DNA of 64,000 nt from Aculops lycopersici (GCA_015350385.1 WNKI01000005.1:1125906-1189905), one strand, 5' to 3'. Counted from the first letter of the stretch, positions 30,149 to 41,778 are shown. Made by a program: numbers and translations. The notes: generated by a model not told the origin, from the letters alone.

Positions 30149-31099
30149 ATGAGTGATCATTGCAAGAAGTCCAAGATAACACTAGAGGAAATTCTGCTAT
30201 ACGAGAATCAAGACTCCTCTAATATTAAAAATCTATTCGAGTCTTATGGCACGTCGACTTTAGAGGCCGCGGTTCCAGTTATAAGTGATCCTGTTGCTGA
30301 CAAGATTGCTGGCTTCAACCCAGAGGAGAGGAATTATGCAACACTTCAACTAAAGGCCGAGTCCGCCAACATGGCTCTTGACGGCCGACGGGCCCGTACT
30401 CACAATCGTGAGCTCAAAACAGTTACAGTTGCTGGGCAGACCTTCATCGCAGCCGGCAAGGTTCGCGAGAGGTCACCTGTTGATATTGGAGCTCTTGAGA
30501 GAGACTTAGACAGATATCACAAAGAGGCTCAGAGAATAAAGGCTGCGAATGCGGCCGGCGTACCTCTCTCTAGCTTGACTGATGTTGATATGGAAGGGGA
30601 AAACCAGGAGGAAGAGGAGGATTGGGGGCCATCTAACCGGCAATCAAGTGATAGTAGCTATAACAACAAAAAGAAGCTTTCGGGTAAAAAGTCTCCTCTA
30701 CCTGAAGTTGAGACCCTAGATGATCAGTTGGATGCCTACATGAGGGAAGCGAAAAGAAAGAGGTTGCAAGCTAAGAAGATGGCTGAGCAAAACGAGCAAT
30801 CAGCTGTGATGGAGAGATTTGAGAATCTAGCTTGTACTGAGCCAGCTACAACTGGAATTGATATATTGCAAGCAATCGATATATCGACCAGAGACAATGT
30901 TAGCGCGAACTCCAACGCCAATGTACGAGCGACTGCCATTCCTAGTTCTAATATAGTTTCTCACAACGTCAACTACCAAGTCCAACATTTCGATAACCAC
31001 AATAATGCCAACCTGACTGCCAATGACAACAATGCTGTTGCCGTATGCACTAGCCCCGAACAGTATGAACTGGATTATGGTGACGACGATGATCTATGA
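30149..31099 (+). CDS. Protein with UAP56-binding-like motif (possible mRNA-export adaptor)
   Basis: 316 residues with no domain I can name with certainty. The best clue is LDDQLDAYMREAKRKR at about residues 190-205. It resembles the LDxxLDxYM motif by which ALYREF and CHTOP bind the helicase UAP56/DDX39B in the TREX complex. The RGG/RRM regions of those proteins are absent. Residues 1-130 look folded and conserved (ADKIAGFNPEERNYATLQ, GRRARTHNRELKTV). An acidic stretch lies around 150, and the C-terminus is Asn-rich, ending DYGDDDDL. A nuclear RNP role is inferred. AATAAA is at 31,218. The gene converges on acetyl-CoA carboxylase with 181 bp between stops. Confidence 0.5.
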   Translation: MSDHCKKSKITLEEILLYENQDSSNIKNLFESYGTSTLEAAVPVISDPVADKIAGFNPEERNYATLQLKAESANMALDGRRARTHNRELKTVTVAGQTFIAAGKVRERSPVDIGALERDLDRYHKEAQRIKAANAAGVPLSSLTDVDMEGENQEEEEDWGPSNRQSSDSSYNNKKKLSGKKSPLPEVETLDDQLDAYMREAKRKRLQAKKMAEQNEQSAVMERFENLACTEPATTGIDILQAIDISTRDNVSANSNANVRATAIPSSNIVSHNVNYQVQHFDNHNNANLTANDNNAVAVCTSPEQYELDYGDDDDL

Positions 31100-31280
31100 T
31101 TCGACTAGACTTACATCCCGAAGGATTTCATCATTCAAACTTGAAAGCATCCAACACCAGACATCAGAGCTAAAACGACAAGAGATGTACCATCTTAAAC
31201 ATTGACATTCTAATACAAATAAACAAAGAAACAAATCAAGTACATGATTTTGTGATATATAAGGAGAATCAACTAAACAT

Positions 31281-34200
31281 TTAATCGAATAACAATCGTC
31301 TCAATCTCAAATGGAAGAATTGACGAGACTTTTGCCAAGGCACTATGTCATTAATGGCTTCCTTAGCCAACATTCTAGCTGGCTTATCATGGAGATCGGC
31401 AAAATTCAACGCAACCTGGTGATAGGCTCCGCTGAGAACCTCCTCTCGATCCTTGATCAAGCCCGTAAGTCTCTTCTTCTCCCCGGGGTCAGTGGTCTTG
31501 GCCAACTCTTGTTGGTATTGCATCATTGTCTTATCGTTGCGCTGCATGGTTTTGATCAAATCCTTCTGTCTGAATCTAATCTCTACAACTCCTTCCGGTT
31601 CGAGAACTCCACCACGCGCATTTGGATCAGCGTACATTTCCATCTGGCGTGGATTGATGGAAGCATCCAAAACGGCCCAAGCACCACCACGGAGCTCACT
31701 AAATGGTGGCAGGTAAACCATGATGGGCTGCGAATATTGTCGCAATGCATCAACAATGTAGGCACCAAACTTGAGCACCTGTTCGTACATATCCTTCATT
31801 CCACCTGAAAACCCTCGCCAATTAGCAAGAATGAACAGAGGCAATCCTTCGCGATTGAAGTCATTGATAGCTTGGGCAGTCTTATAACTAGAGTCGGGGA
31901 ACCAAACCTGACCGGCCTGACTAATGGACTTGGACTCGGAATCCAAGTTGGCTGGATCAGCTGGTATGGTCAATTCAACGGTTCTCGTTTCGGTTGCGAT
32001 CACACCCACGGGGATTCCGCCAAGTCTAGCTCGCCCAGCCACCACAGTCTTGGCCCATCCGCTTAAAATCTCTTGGAACGATCCTCTGTCGAAAAATCCG
32101 TCCTCCCAAGTTCCATTTGGTGCCTCGCGACCGTTGATTAGCCATCTAGGGTCATGTGGAGCATTTGGAGGAGTAAACAATACATCTCTATCAACGGGGT
32201 CCAAAGGATCAATGACAGGTAGCGGGGCAAACCTACACTTTGGCATGTATGAGAGCCAGCTCAATATCATGGAAACACCCTCTAGGTCGTCCTGAACTGT
32301 AGCATGCGAAACTCCATTGGCATACATTACGTTGACGCCTCCTAGCTGGTTGTTACTAGTGTATACCTCGCGACCTAACAACTTGTTGAGGGCCTGGAAT
32401 CCGGTAAGAATAATATGCGAGTTATCTAGTTGAATGACACGCTGAGATAGACGAGCCAAGTATGATCCAATACCAATTGAGCGACAGGTAGTCATTGTGA
32501 TGGTTACAATCTCATTATAAGCTTGTGACGATTCACCAGCAATCATACCTGCGTACTTGAGACACTCGACACCTATACCGTCGACCTTACCAATAATGTC
32601 ATTGATCTTATATCTGACCTCACCCTGATGTTCAACCTTCTCGCACCTGACCGATTCCTTAACGTTTTTGTGGTCATCTGGTGTGAGGTAAAGGTAGTTG
32701 AAACCTTTTTCCGCATCGTTCTCGTCGATCCAAGCAATCTTAAATAAGGACTTGACCTCCTCTGCGAGACCGATCCTAGCACCTCCGTTGGCCGACAGGT
32801 AAATCCTTGGAATGCCTCTATTTCTGGCATACTCACTGGCCAATTGGAACACCATATCTTCACGTGGACCGAAGGTACCCAACAGGTAAGTCATGTCGTT
32901 GGAAATAACAATTATATCTCTGCCATCCGGGTACTCCGGTGTGAACAAAGTCATTCTCCATGCAACCATACCAACATCATTCTCTCCAGGCACTCGGCGT
33001 TGCTCCAGCATTCTAGTAGCATTATTTGGATCAATAACAAGCTCAACACAATTCAAAACTTGTCTTGGCATCTCTAAGTCAGGGCGATTTTCCAGGTAAT
33101 CTTCCCACATCTTGGTGAGTGCAGTCGTGAACATATCGGGGAAGTCGTAGACGTAGGTAGTTCCATTACTTTGAGCTTGGAAACGCTTGAATTGTAAGTA
33201 ATCCTTGGTCATGTATGGTGTTGAGATTGGCAACTCGTGCAATGGACCTGGCTTATGTGAATCTAAACAGGATTCAAATTTGAGCTGGCCAGTGTTGTTA
33301 TCGATAACCTCTCTGTATAAATGCATGTCAAGATAGTAACCAGATTCGTTTGCTAGGAACAATCTATATGGTGTGCAAGGACCACTTGGAGTCAAGCGAA
33401 TAGCCATCCTCAATTCAGCTTGTAAGACACGTAGTTTCCAGAGTCTAGACCCGTAACGCATGACCATGGCTCGAACATTTTCGGCAATCTTGGCTGGATC
33501 CATGGTCACCTTTGGAACAAAATTTAGGAAGATGTGGTTACAATCCGTTCGGCTAGCATTAGGATGCGAGGAGGCAACCTCAAGCTCATCCATAGCCTCT
33601 AATAGTTGGCGTTCACCTTCGTTCTGTAAGAAATCATAACTCGCCTCCTTGGTAATCAAATCTGAATGTCTGATGATGGTTCTAATGAAGAATCTAAAAT
33701 CTGTCACCTGTTGACCTGGTGCAACATTCTTTGCCTTTCCTAGATATAAATGCATTTTTTGTTTGGCAGTTGGAATGGCTTCTAAGTCATAGTTTCTCAG
33801 TCTGTTAATTTCGAGCTGGAAGGCGAGAGCCGGCTCTAGATGCCTATAGATTCTATCCTCATAATAATCATCACGATGCCTGAAGGTGTAATATTTGGGA
33901 AATCTGAATCTATCACAGGCAATGAAGGTTATCCTTCTAATAGAATGCTTGATGAATTCCGACTTCCTCAACTGACAAAACAATTCGAAACGTCTACTCT
34001 CGTTGTTGTCATCAGTTCCTTTATGCTTGCTCTTAATAACAATATTGATGATGTAGAATGGATTGAACTCGCGCTCCTTGGCTGCCCTTGGAGCAACTGG
34101 TAGCGATGAGGAACGTTCTCTACCTGTATGGACTAATAAACTGTTACTGCGCTTAGACTTAACTTGCTGCTGTTGGGGCTTCTTACCTTTGGCCGGAGTA

Positions 34201-37200
34201 CCCTGGCCACTATTTCCCATTGCTGACATTGATGGCTCATTCAAAATATTCTCATAATCTTCATTACTTTCTTTCAATTGACGCTCAGTTCTACGGATAT
34301 GACCCAATAATTGATTGAAATTAGCCTCCGCGTGTTCAATACTCTCAAATGCAGCGATTATACCAACCCTGTAATTAGGTACTCCACTCTTATCAGTCAT
34401 ACTATTCGATATTAGCTGAGATTGATTGTGATCAATAACAGTACTTTCTTGGCCATTGTTGTTTGCTTGAGCAATTAGAGTCATGATAGAGTTTGCATGA
34501 TTCCTCTTAACATTCATGGACGGATGTGAGGACGGAAGTATAAAGTGATAAACGGCCGCCGGAAGTAACGTTGGATAGTCTTGTGTATCATTTTGTTGTT
34601 GTTGATTGCCATTGTTGTTCTCTTGATGCTTGCTTGAAAATATTGCGCTATCATTTGAGGATACCGGTAACGATGATAGACTATCATCGGTGTTTGTCGA
34701 TGATGAATTATTGCCATTAACTAAGTTGTTGGTTGCTTCTTGTTGATTGCTATTATTGTTTGATTGCTGCTGTTTCGAAAAGATATCACTTGTTGAATTT
34801 CCATTATTTAACGCTAGTTGACTTGCTGAATTTTTCAATTGCACGGACGTTCTCTTGTTATCAATTGTAACATGTTGTAATGCAACCATTTCATAGGATA
34901 TATATGCTCGACGGACGTAAACCTCCAAAGCCGCTTTTCTAACAATAACATTGGAATGATAAAAGAATTGATGTAATATATCAAAGATGGATGGTTCACT
35001 GAGTACCAATCTATTCAAAACATTTGGCTCGAATTCTCTTGAGTAAATATCAATGGCCGATAGGAATATGGATTCCATTTGATTGTGACGCAACGCATAT
35101 GGAGGCTGATGGGCTGAGATTAAAACTTGACGGGCTCTCAGTGCCACCTTTGCGTTCTCTGGTTTGCTTAGCGCAGTTAACGAGTTTAGAATATTGCTTA
35201 GCTCGTCCGTTAGTCCAGGTTCATGGCCACAAAGATGATCGATGAGCTTTATGACAAGCTGATTCTTCTTAATAACGCTAATATGTGAAAAGATGTAGTC
35301 CACAACCTTATTCATTCCCTCATCCTTAAATTTCTCTCTCAGTATCGAGACACACTTATCGTATTGACCCTCTTGGAAGTATTGTTCGATGTTTAGGTAT
35401 TGCCTCAGTAAATCTTGGACACACGACCTAGTCCTACCGCGAATGCCATCTCGATAGCGTTGAACCAATTGCACAATTCCTTGCGTGTTCAAGAAGAATA
35501 CATCTCGGTCAGCTCGTCGTTGGAGAGTACTAGCGTAGCTATCGATAACCAGGGCAATCTCTTGAGATGGAAATGTAGCTAAGATTGATGAAATGTTCCG
35601 CTCATAATTGTTCATTAGTTTTCGAATTTGTTGCTCAACTGTAGCTGGAATGCGACCACTGATTGATGAAATGATCTCTTGCAACTCCAACAATGGGAGT
35701 CTTGGATCTCTAAGGCACTTCATGAAGATTTCAACATTTTCGTCGAGCTTTTCAGTGAAAAATGAATCAGGTAGAGTATAACCGGCGAGGATATTTTCCA
35801 AATGCTTCTTGGCTTGCTCGAAGGTGACATTTAGCTTTTGTTCTTGTGGCTCGGTTAGGGAGGTTATTTCATCGGATTCTGTATCAGATTCATCTTGAGC
35901 CTCGAGGGCATCGAAACCACCACTGAATAGTTCGGCACGCTTGACGAGAGACGGATCATCTAATTCGAGTCTTGCTAGAATTGCACCTGCCTCCAAAACA
36001 GCACCTGGTCGTTTTGCCAAGCTTACAGTTCCAGATTCTTGAGCAGAGAGTGACATGATCATTTTCATGACTTCAATTTCGGCATATGATTGGCCAGCTT
36101 CGATATGTTGACCATCCTCCACCAAATATTGCACTAGTTTTCCAGTTGATGGTGATCTCAGAATAGTTGGATCGTTTTCTTTCTCAAAAACACAGGTTAA
36201 ATTGCCTATGACAACACGAAACCTTTCAACCTCTTCTTTCATATAAGTGGTAAGTGATGCCCCGTCAATGCTCAATAGTAGACCCGAATCTGACAAGTGG
36301 TGCACCTCGACATATTTGTAAGTTCCATTCATTACCAAGAAGTAACTATTTGGTCCGCTTCTTGTTGCGCTAACAAAATACTTGATTCCATCGTAGACTA
36401 GCTCAGAGTTTACGGTGTTCATAATATTCAGTGCATTTGCAGGTAAAATTTGACCTTTTTGGAGTGATTGTTGGAATAGTTGAAAGTTGTTGTTGAGCTT
36501 CGAGTCGGCCATATGTATGCAACCACAGTATACGGCCCAATCTGTTTTTGGACGGCCGCTAGGAACACGCTCGGCGATTAGCTGATCCAACCAACCCGTA
36601 TCGATAGTATTGTTTTGGAATGGTTCAGTTTCGAGCAAGGTGATGAGGTATTCTACGGTTGTACGGAAGTCGCCACGGATTGATAATTCTTTTAGGGCAA
36701 TCACTAAATTTTCGCGCGCATCTTCACGATCTTCACCCCATGAGAAACAATGTCCAAATTGTGAGTCCGCAAACTCGTGCAAACCACCCGAAGCTGCTAC
36801 ACTAAAGTACCCCCAAACGTTCTTGTTTGATCTGAAGTTTAGCTCACTGACAGTTCCACTTGATGGCTTAAATCCTTCATCTGGATTCTCAGAGGTGATA
36901 CGAGCCGCAATGACGTGACCCCAGGGACGGGCACGGCCCTTGCTGAAGTCGATGTTGTTGTCGCCATAGCTTGATTGACCATAGAGTAAACGAATATCCT
37001 TGATACGATGTAATGGCAAACCCATTGCAATTTGAAGTTGACAAGCTGGCAAGTTGACATCGGCAACCATCTCGGTAACCGGGTGCTCGACTTGAAGACG
37101 TGGATTTAATTCTAGGAAAAAGAATTGCTTCGTGATAGGGTCATATAGATACTCTACTGTTCCCGCCGAAATGTAACCAACCATCTTGGCCAACCTAACA

Positions 37201-38183
37201 GCAGCCGCCTCCATCTCAAGGAATGTCTCTTCATCGGCAATAATAGCTGGTGCCTCTTCAATAATCTTCTGATGACGTCTCTGGATGGAACAATCACGAC
37301 CGAATAGGGCAATAGCATTGCCATATTGGTCGGCTAGAAGTTGTACTTCCAAGTGGCGAGCACAGGTGGCTAGTTTCATGATGAAAATTGGTGATCCTGG
37401 AACTTCATTTTCTACTTGCCGATAAAGAGAGGGAAAATCCTCCTCCCTCTCGCATTTCCTAATTCCCTTTCCACCTCCGCCCTCGCTGGCCTTAATCATG
37501 ACAGGGAAGCCAATTCGACGCGAAGCCTCAAGACCCGCGTCGACATCCGTAGTAAGACCTTTGGAATACAATTCAGGTGGAATCTTGACAGTTTGACCCT
37601 CGCGCCAATCGCTTACTAGACCGGATCCGCTCCAAGGTAAAGTTGGAACATCCGCTGTTTGGGCAACAATCGATGAGGCAATCTTATCACCCAGTGCCCA
37701 CATGGCTTGATGTGGTGGACCCATAAAGGCAATGTTGGCTTTTGTCAACATTTCAGGCAACTTTGGATTTTCACTGGCATGACCCCAACCGGCCCAAACA
37801 CCCTGGACTTTCATACGGATTGCGATGTCAACGATTAGATCGACGTTTGCATAGTTGTTGTTATTAGTTCCGCCGGGAACGGGAACATAGTGATCAGCCA
37901 TCTTGACATACTCGGCGTTTGCCTTCAAATCCTCAGGAGTGACCATAACAACAAATCTAATTGCCCTCTCATTTCTGAACATTTCATAAGCCCATCTACG
38001 AATTGATCTCATGCACTTGACCGCGGCAATTCCGTTGTTTGCAATTAAAACCTTTGTTATAACTTTGGTTCCATTGAATTTCTTTACAAACTCTTCGGGG
38101 CTTGTTACGGAAACATCGTATCTATCACTACTATGCGCCGATAAGTGGATTCCACTCATCGACTGGCGCAGCTGCTTCGCCAT
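31281..38183 (-). CDS. ACACA: Acetyl-CoA carboxylase
   Basis: Multidomain cytosolic enzyme (about 2,300 residues) converting acetyl-CoA, bicarbonate and ATP to malonyl-CoA, the committed step of fatty-acid synthesis. Biotin carboxylase occupies about 35-540, with the ATP-grasp loop EGGGGKG near 235. The biotinyl domain has EVMKM with biotinyl-Lys about 707. A central regulatory region follows, then carboxyltransferase N and C halves (about 1,640-2,250) with GFSGGMKDM and NGGARIG blocks. LRQSMSGIHL puts the conserved AMPK target serine at residue 10, which supports the chosen ATG. Asn/Gln-rich insertions lie at about 1,121-1,250 and 1,318-1,365. All 6.9 kb is one exon, whereas animal orthologues usually have dozens. 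ATTAAA overlaps the stop. Confidence 0.98.
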   Translation of the reverse strand: MAKQLRQSMSGIHLSAHSSDRYDVSVTSPEEFVKKFNGTKVITKVLIANNGIAAVKCMRSIRRWAYEMFRNERAIRFVVMVTPEDLKANAEYVKMADHYVPVPGGTNNNNYANVDLIVDIAIRMKVQGVWAGWGHASENPKLPEMLTKANIAFMGPPHQAMWALGDKIASSIVAQTADVPTLPWSGSGLVSDWREGQTVKIPPELYSKGLTTDVDAGLEASRRIGFPVMIKASEGGGGKGIRKCEREEDFPSLYRQVENEVPGSPIFIMKLATCARHLEVQLLADQYGNAIALFGRDCSIQRRHQKIIEEAPAIIADEETFLEMEAAAVRLAKMVGYISAGTVEYLYDPITKQFFFLELNPRLQVEHPVTEMVADVNLPACQLQIAMGLPLHRIKDIRLLYGQSSYGDNNIDFSKGRARPWGHVIAARITSENPDEGFKPSSGTVSELNFRSNKNVWGYFSVAASGGLHEFADSQFGHCFSWGEDREDARENLVIALKELSIRGDFRTTVEYLITLLETEPFQNNTIDTGWLDQLIAERVPSGRPKTDWAVYCGCIHMADSKLNNNFQLFQQSLQKGQILPANALNIMNTVNSELVYDGIKYFVSATRSGPNSYFLVMNGTYKYVEVHHLSDSGLLLSIDGASLTTYMKEEVERFRVVIGNLTCVFEKENDPTILRSPSTGKLVQYLVEDGQHIEAGQSYAEIEVMKMIMSLSAQESGTVSLAKRPGAVLEAGAILARLELDDPSLVKRAELFSGGFDALEAQDESDTESDEITSLTEPQEQKLNVTFEQAKKHLENILAGYTLPDSFFTEKLDENVEIFMKCLRDPRLPLLELQEIISSISGRIPATVEQQIRKLMNNYERNISSILATFPSQEIALVIDSYASTLQRRADRDVFFLNTQGIVQLVQRYRDGIRGRTRSCVQDLLRQYLNIEQYFQEGQYDKCVSILREKFKDEGMNKVVDYIFSHISVIKKNQLVIKLIDHLCGHEPGLTDELSNILNSLTALSKPENAKVALRARQVLISAHQPPYALRHNQMESIFLSAIDIYSREFEPNVLNRLVLSEPSIFDILHQFFYHSNVIVRKAALEVYVRRAYISYEMVALQHVTIDNKRTSVQLKNSASQLALNNGNSTSDIFSKQQQSNNNSNQQEATNNLVNGNNSSSTNTDDSLSSLPVSSNDSAIFSSKHQENNNGNQQQQNDTQDYPTLLPAAVYHFILPSSHPSMNVKRNHANSIMTLIAQANNNGQESTVIDHNQSQLISNSMTDKSGVPNYRVGIIAAFESIEHAEANFNQLLGHIRRTERQLKESNEDYENILNEPSMSAMGNSGQGTPAKGKKPQQQQVKSKRSNSLLVHTGRERSSSLPVAPRAAKEREFNPFYIINIVIKSKHKGTDDNNESRRFELFCQLRKSEFIKHSIRRITFIACDRFRFPKYYTFRHRDDYYEDRIYRHLEPALAFQLEINRLRNYDLEAIPTAKQKMHLYLGKAKNVAPGQQVTDFRFFIRTIIRHSDLITKEASYDFLQNEGERQLLEAMDELEVASSHPNASRTDCNHIFLNFVPKVTMDPAKIAENVRAMVMRYGSRLWKLRVLQAELRMAIRLTPSGPCTPYRLFLANESGYYLDMHLYREVIDNNTGQLKFESCLDSHKPGPLHELPISTPYMTKDYLQFKRFQAQSNGTTYVYDFPDMFTTALTKMWEDYLENRPDLEMPRQVLNCVELVIDPNNATRMLEQRRVPGENDVGMVAWRMTLFTPEYPDGRDIIVISNDMTYLLGTFGPREDMVFQLASEYARNRGIPRIYLSANGGARIGLAEEVKSLFKIAWIDENDAEKGFNYLYLTPDDHKNVKESVRCEKVEHQGEVRYKINDIIGKVDGIGVECLKYAGMIAGESSQAYNEIVTITMTTCRSIGIGSYLARLSQRVIQLDNSHIILTGFQALNKLLGREVYTSNNQLGGVNVMYANGVSHATVQDDLEGVSMILSWLSYMPKCRFAPLPVIDPLDPVDRDVLFTPPNAPHDPRWLINGREAPNGTWEDGFFDRGSFQEILSGWAKTVVAGRARLGGIPVGVIATETRTVELTIPADPANLDSESKSISQAGQVWFPDSSYKTAQAINDFNREGLPLFILANWRGFSGGMKDMYEQVLKFGAYIVDALRQYSQPIMVYLPPFSELRGGAWAVLDASINPRQMEMYADPNARGGVLEPEGVVEIRFRQKDLIKTMQRNDKTMMQYQQELAKTTDPGEKKRLTGLIKDREEVLSGAYHQVALNFADLHDKPARMLAKEAINDIVPWQKSRQFFHLRLRRLLFD

Positions 38184-41100
38184 CTTGCTGGCCAGCTTCT
38201 GGTCCTGGTTCTGGATGTTGTTGATGATGCTATTACTACTACTATTTCTATTATTATTATACAATTATAAAATTTGTAATTGGTATTTTTATTATGGTTT
38301 GAATAGCACACGGGACTCGCCGTTCGGTCTGTTGTTCATTCGGGTGGCAATAGCCCGAATCCGCCGCCACAGCTGCCTTCAGCCGCTGGTTTAGTTCCGA
38401 AAATGCCGCTGGAGGCGCCTAAAGCGAGAAGGCTGTTTTTTCTCACAAGATAGTTGGTCGCTTGCCGCCGCCGTCACCACTAGTAGCTAACATTCTCTAC
38501 AGAGTGAGTAAACGTCTTATCCTCGCTCCCCCACGTTTTTAGCCCCCTTTTCGTGAAGCTATTACGAGACAGAAACGATCACAGCGCCACGATGCGGATC
38601 GTTAGCCTGCGTAACCAAATGGCTTTTTTTCTCATCTCGATCTTCAACTTGTAGAATCTTGTGTTTTACCCCCTCCCTTTTCACGCTCACACACACTATT
38701 TTCCCGTAGATCACCGCTCCTTTTCCCTGTTTTTTTCGATCAATTTTGTTTCGCAACTGCTGGGCCGAAAGAGGGGAAAAATTTGGGGGTGCGGGGATGT
38801 GGCGTCTACTGACACGGTATCAGCATAGACGACCAAGCTAGTTTGCCGGGCCAAAGCTTGCGAGAGTGCTCCGAGTGGCCGACTCACCGAGCGCTTGTTT
38901 GGTTCCGACACACAAGCTAGCAAACTACGCAAGCCAGTGAAGTTGGCCTACTCAAGCAGCTTGCCAGTTGGCTTCTTCGTCTTCCTCTCTCTCTCTCCCT
39001 CTTTCTCTCTTTTGCGCTGTCCCTGCTCCAACTGCCAGCTAGCCTGAAAGAGCGACAGCAGCAATCTCGCCAGCTGATCATCGCTGCCGCCGCCGCCGCT
39101 ACTGCTGCCCCTAATGCCACCGACTTTGCTATAACTATCGCCTGGCAGCAACAGGCTGCCAGCTAGTCGTTGTATGAACAGACTACTCAAGGCAACAGTA
39201 GGCCTCGAGTGACTAGCTGGTGAGTCGACCACTTGTAAGACATTGATCTAACCAACGCAACTGCTCTCTCTCTCGCTCTCTCAAGCTGAGTGCCTCCTCG
39301 ACTCTCGCTCCCGACCCTCGGAAGGTTTTGCATCTCTGTCACTTGAGTTAGCTGGTGCTGGTGGTGCTGTGGTTGTTGTTGCTACTACTACCAGCAAACT
39401 ATCGAACTTTTCTCTTTCTCTTTCTCTCCTTCTCTGGCCCATAACTTGGCGGCCAATATCAGGAGCGAGGCACGAGATGGAATCAACGAAAAAACAAGTA
39501 GCCAACAGATTGCTGATCCTCTCCTCGCCTCGCCTCATGATCCTTAGGCCACTCCGATGGCCGCCCAAAACATTGAAGATCATCATGTTGTGAGCTCGGG
39601 CTTAAAATGCTAACGTCCCAGTGGGAGTCGTTGTCGTTGTTGGCGTCGAGGAAGGAGCATTGAGCTCGGCGAGCGCGAGCACAAGCACGAATAGGAAGAC
39701 GATGACGGACGAGAGTTACGTAATTGTGGGCGCCGATTGAGGAAAAAGTGGCAAATTTCCCCGACAAAGAGAGACATTATTGGCCGACTGCAAGCTTGGC
39801 GCGCGTCCCTTCCTTTAAGCCTGTATTGGTGGCCTGGCTGCGGCAACATCGTCGCATTGAATCCACTGTGTTTACCTGTGTTAAAATTACGATCGTTGAG
39901 ACGTGAGCTGCGCTTAGGGACGGTGGCGACACTTGTTGCGCCTGCGGGCTGTCGTAACAAATGCCATCATACATGTAGCTCCATTGCTTAGAGTCCCTAA
40001 ACAAAACTCTTTGGCCACCGAGACTCTCGCTGCAGTTGCTCTTTCTCTTGTTGTCGTTGTCGTCGTCGGCGTTTTCTTCGTTTCCATCCTCGTTGCCTTC
40101 ACTAGTGGCCCTCGAGATGGATCCTGTACAATGAGCAACTGCATTGAATTTGAATGGCACCAACCGGTGGTTGCGTTGGTGGTGTGATCCTTTGCATTCC
40201 AACATCGCAGCCAGCCGCCCAGCTTGAAGCAGAAGTGTAGCTTTCCCGTTGAACGTCGGACGACGCCGCTGCCGACAACAAGCCGGCTCACCATTTAACG
40301 GCAGCTGGCAAACACATGCAGTTGTGGTGATGGTTGTGGTAGCGATGGCATTAGAAGGAAACTGACAACGAAACGTTCCACAACACAACAGCCAGCACAT
40401 GCTCATTGGATACTACCACTGTCTAGCAATCGTCGACTATCCAGCTATAGCCTTGTGTTTGTTAGAGGTGCGACGCGATACTCAGCCCTGATCCACCAAA
40501 TGAGACAACAAGTGTCTCCAATCAACGAGCGATAGATTGTGGCGCGTCAAACGCTCTTTTGATTGACTTTCAATTCATTAACAAAGCAACATTTCGTCGA
40601 GCTTGCGCATCCGACAACAAGCAACCCCTCAAACCACCACTTGTTGCCTTGAGATCGGGGAGATCAGTTTAGTTTCAACTATCAATTACTAGCAGTTATT
40701 CACTAATACGCCGCACAAGAGACATCCTGTTCCCTTCACTTGCATTGCGTTGCCTTCTCGTGGCGACTTGCTACTTGCAAGTTGCATGTGGCATGGGCTA
40801 GTGATAGCGCGAGAAATAGTTGCTGCAACTAGTTGGAGCTATCTTATGGAAATATAAAATCTAACGAGTTTTAGTCCTTGCTCTCGAGATGATAGTTACA
40901 GTCTAACGCAAGTCAATGGGAAATTTATTATCAACTTGCAATTGCGAAAGCCGGGGACTAACCCGTTAATGAGGGGAGGTAAATTCACGTGCGTCAATGC
41001 ACGAACAAAGGTTGCCTTAGCTACTCGAGCCCATTTTTTGGACTCAAAATTCCATCGAATATAGCTACGATTATCACGACCATCACCCTCAAAGGGGCTA

Positions 41101-41778
41101 CGAGGCACTGGCCTGGGTCACATTCGTTATCCTCCCCCCCCCAGAGTTTGAGAAACCGCCGTTGATGAGATTTCCCAGTGACGAAATCATTCTTCTTACA
41201 CTTCATCCCATCGGAATCAATAGATTTAGAATGAGTGGAGCTAAACATCTAGCCAAACATGTGACTACACCTGTTGGATTCAAGCGCGTAATTCAGGAGA
41301 TAGTTTTGTGTACTGCCTCCATGGGTGGCAAACGCTACTGTTGAGACTAAGGGCTATCAAATCCACACGGAGATGAGAGGCGATTGCCCACAGTCGTTTT
41401 TTAATTTCTTCATTGACTTTTCTCGCGAGACTATGACCAACAACTAGCTTGACTTGCCGCTGGCCTTTGGTTTTCGACAGTAACATGTGGTTGCTAGTGT
41501 TTCATCTGAGCCAGCACGTAGAGTAGAGATGGATATATAAAATTTTCTGGAAGGAATCCAGCTCTCAGAGTCTAGGATTGTGTCCGCTGAGTCGTGGTGA
41601 TCTCCTCATGCTCTCAGATAGTGTCTTTCTAACCAAGATCATAAACTCTCTCAAGTGTTTGAGTTTATGGTATTGATGTGTGAGGCTTCGTGATGACAGT
41701 AGATACCAAGACCAGTAGGTCAATTTTAATGATGTCGATCAGTAAGGATGTTGTATAGATGATACTCATCCATGAACA
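38184..41778. other. Intergenic, acetyl-CoA carboxylase promoter side
   Basis: About 3.6 kb with no confident gene. It starts with the carboxylase leader and promoter, then pyrimidine-rich tracts (about 38,975-39,020 and 39,405-39,440). A nine-C run is at 41,134-41,142. GCAACAAGTG-type sites lie on the minus strand at 39,930 and 40,638, and a TATATAAAA box near 41,533. A 209-codon minus-strand frame (39,777-40,406) begins with ATG but has overlapping frames of similar quality and no family resemblance. Confidence 0.4.

Noticed and set aside
11932..38183. Intronless genes as processed retrocopies
   Set aside because: No poly-A tails or flanking duplications are visible, the frames are intact, and divergent gene pairs share promoter regions.
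39777..40406. 209-codon minus-strand frame upstream of acetyl-CoA carboxylase
   Set aside because: It starts with ATG, but no family likeness is visible and overlapping frames on both strands are comparably open. One such frame is not unexpected by chance in 64 kb.
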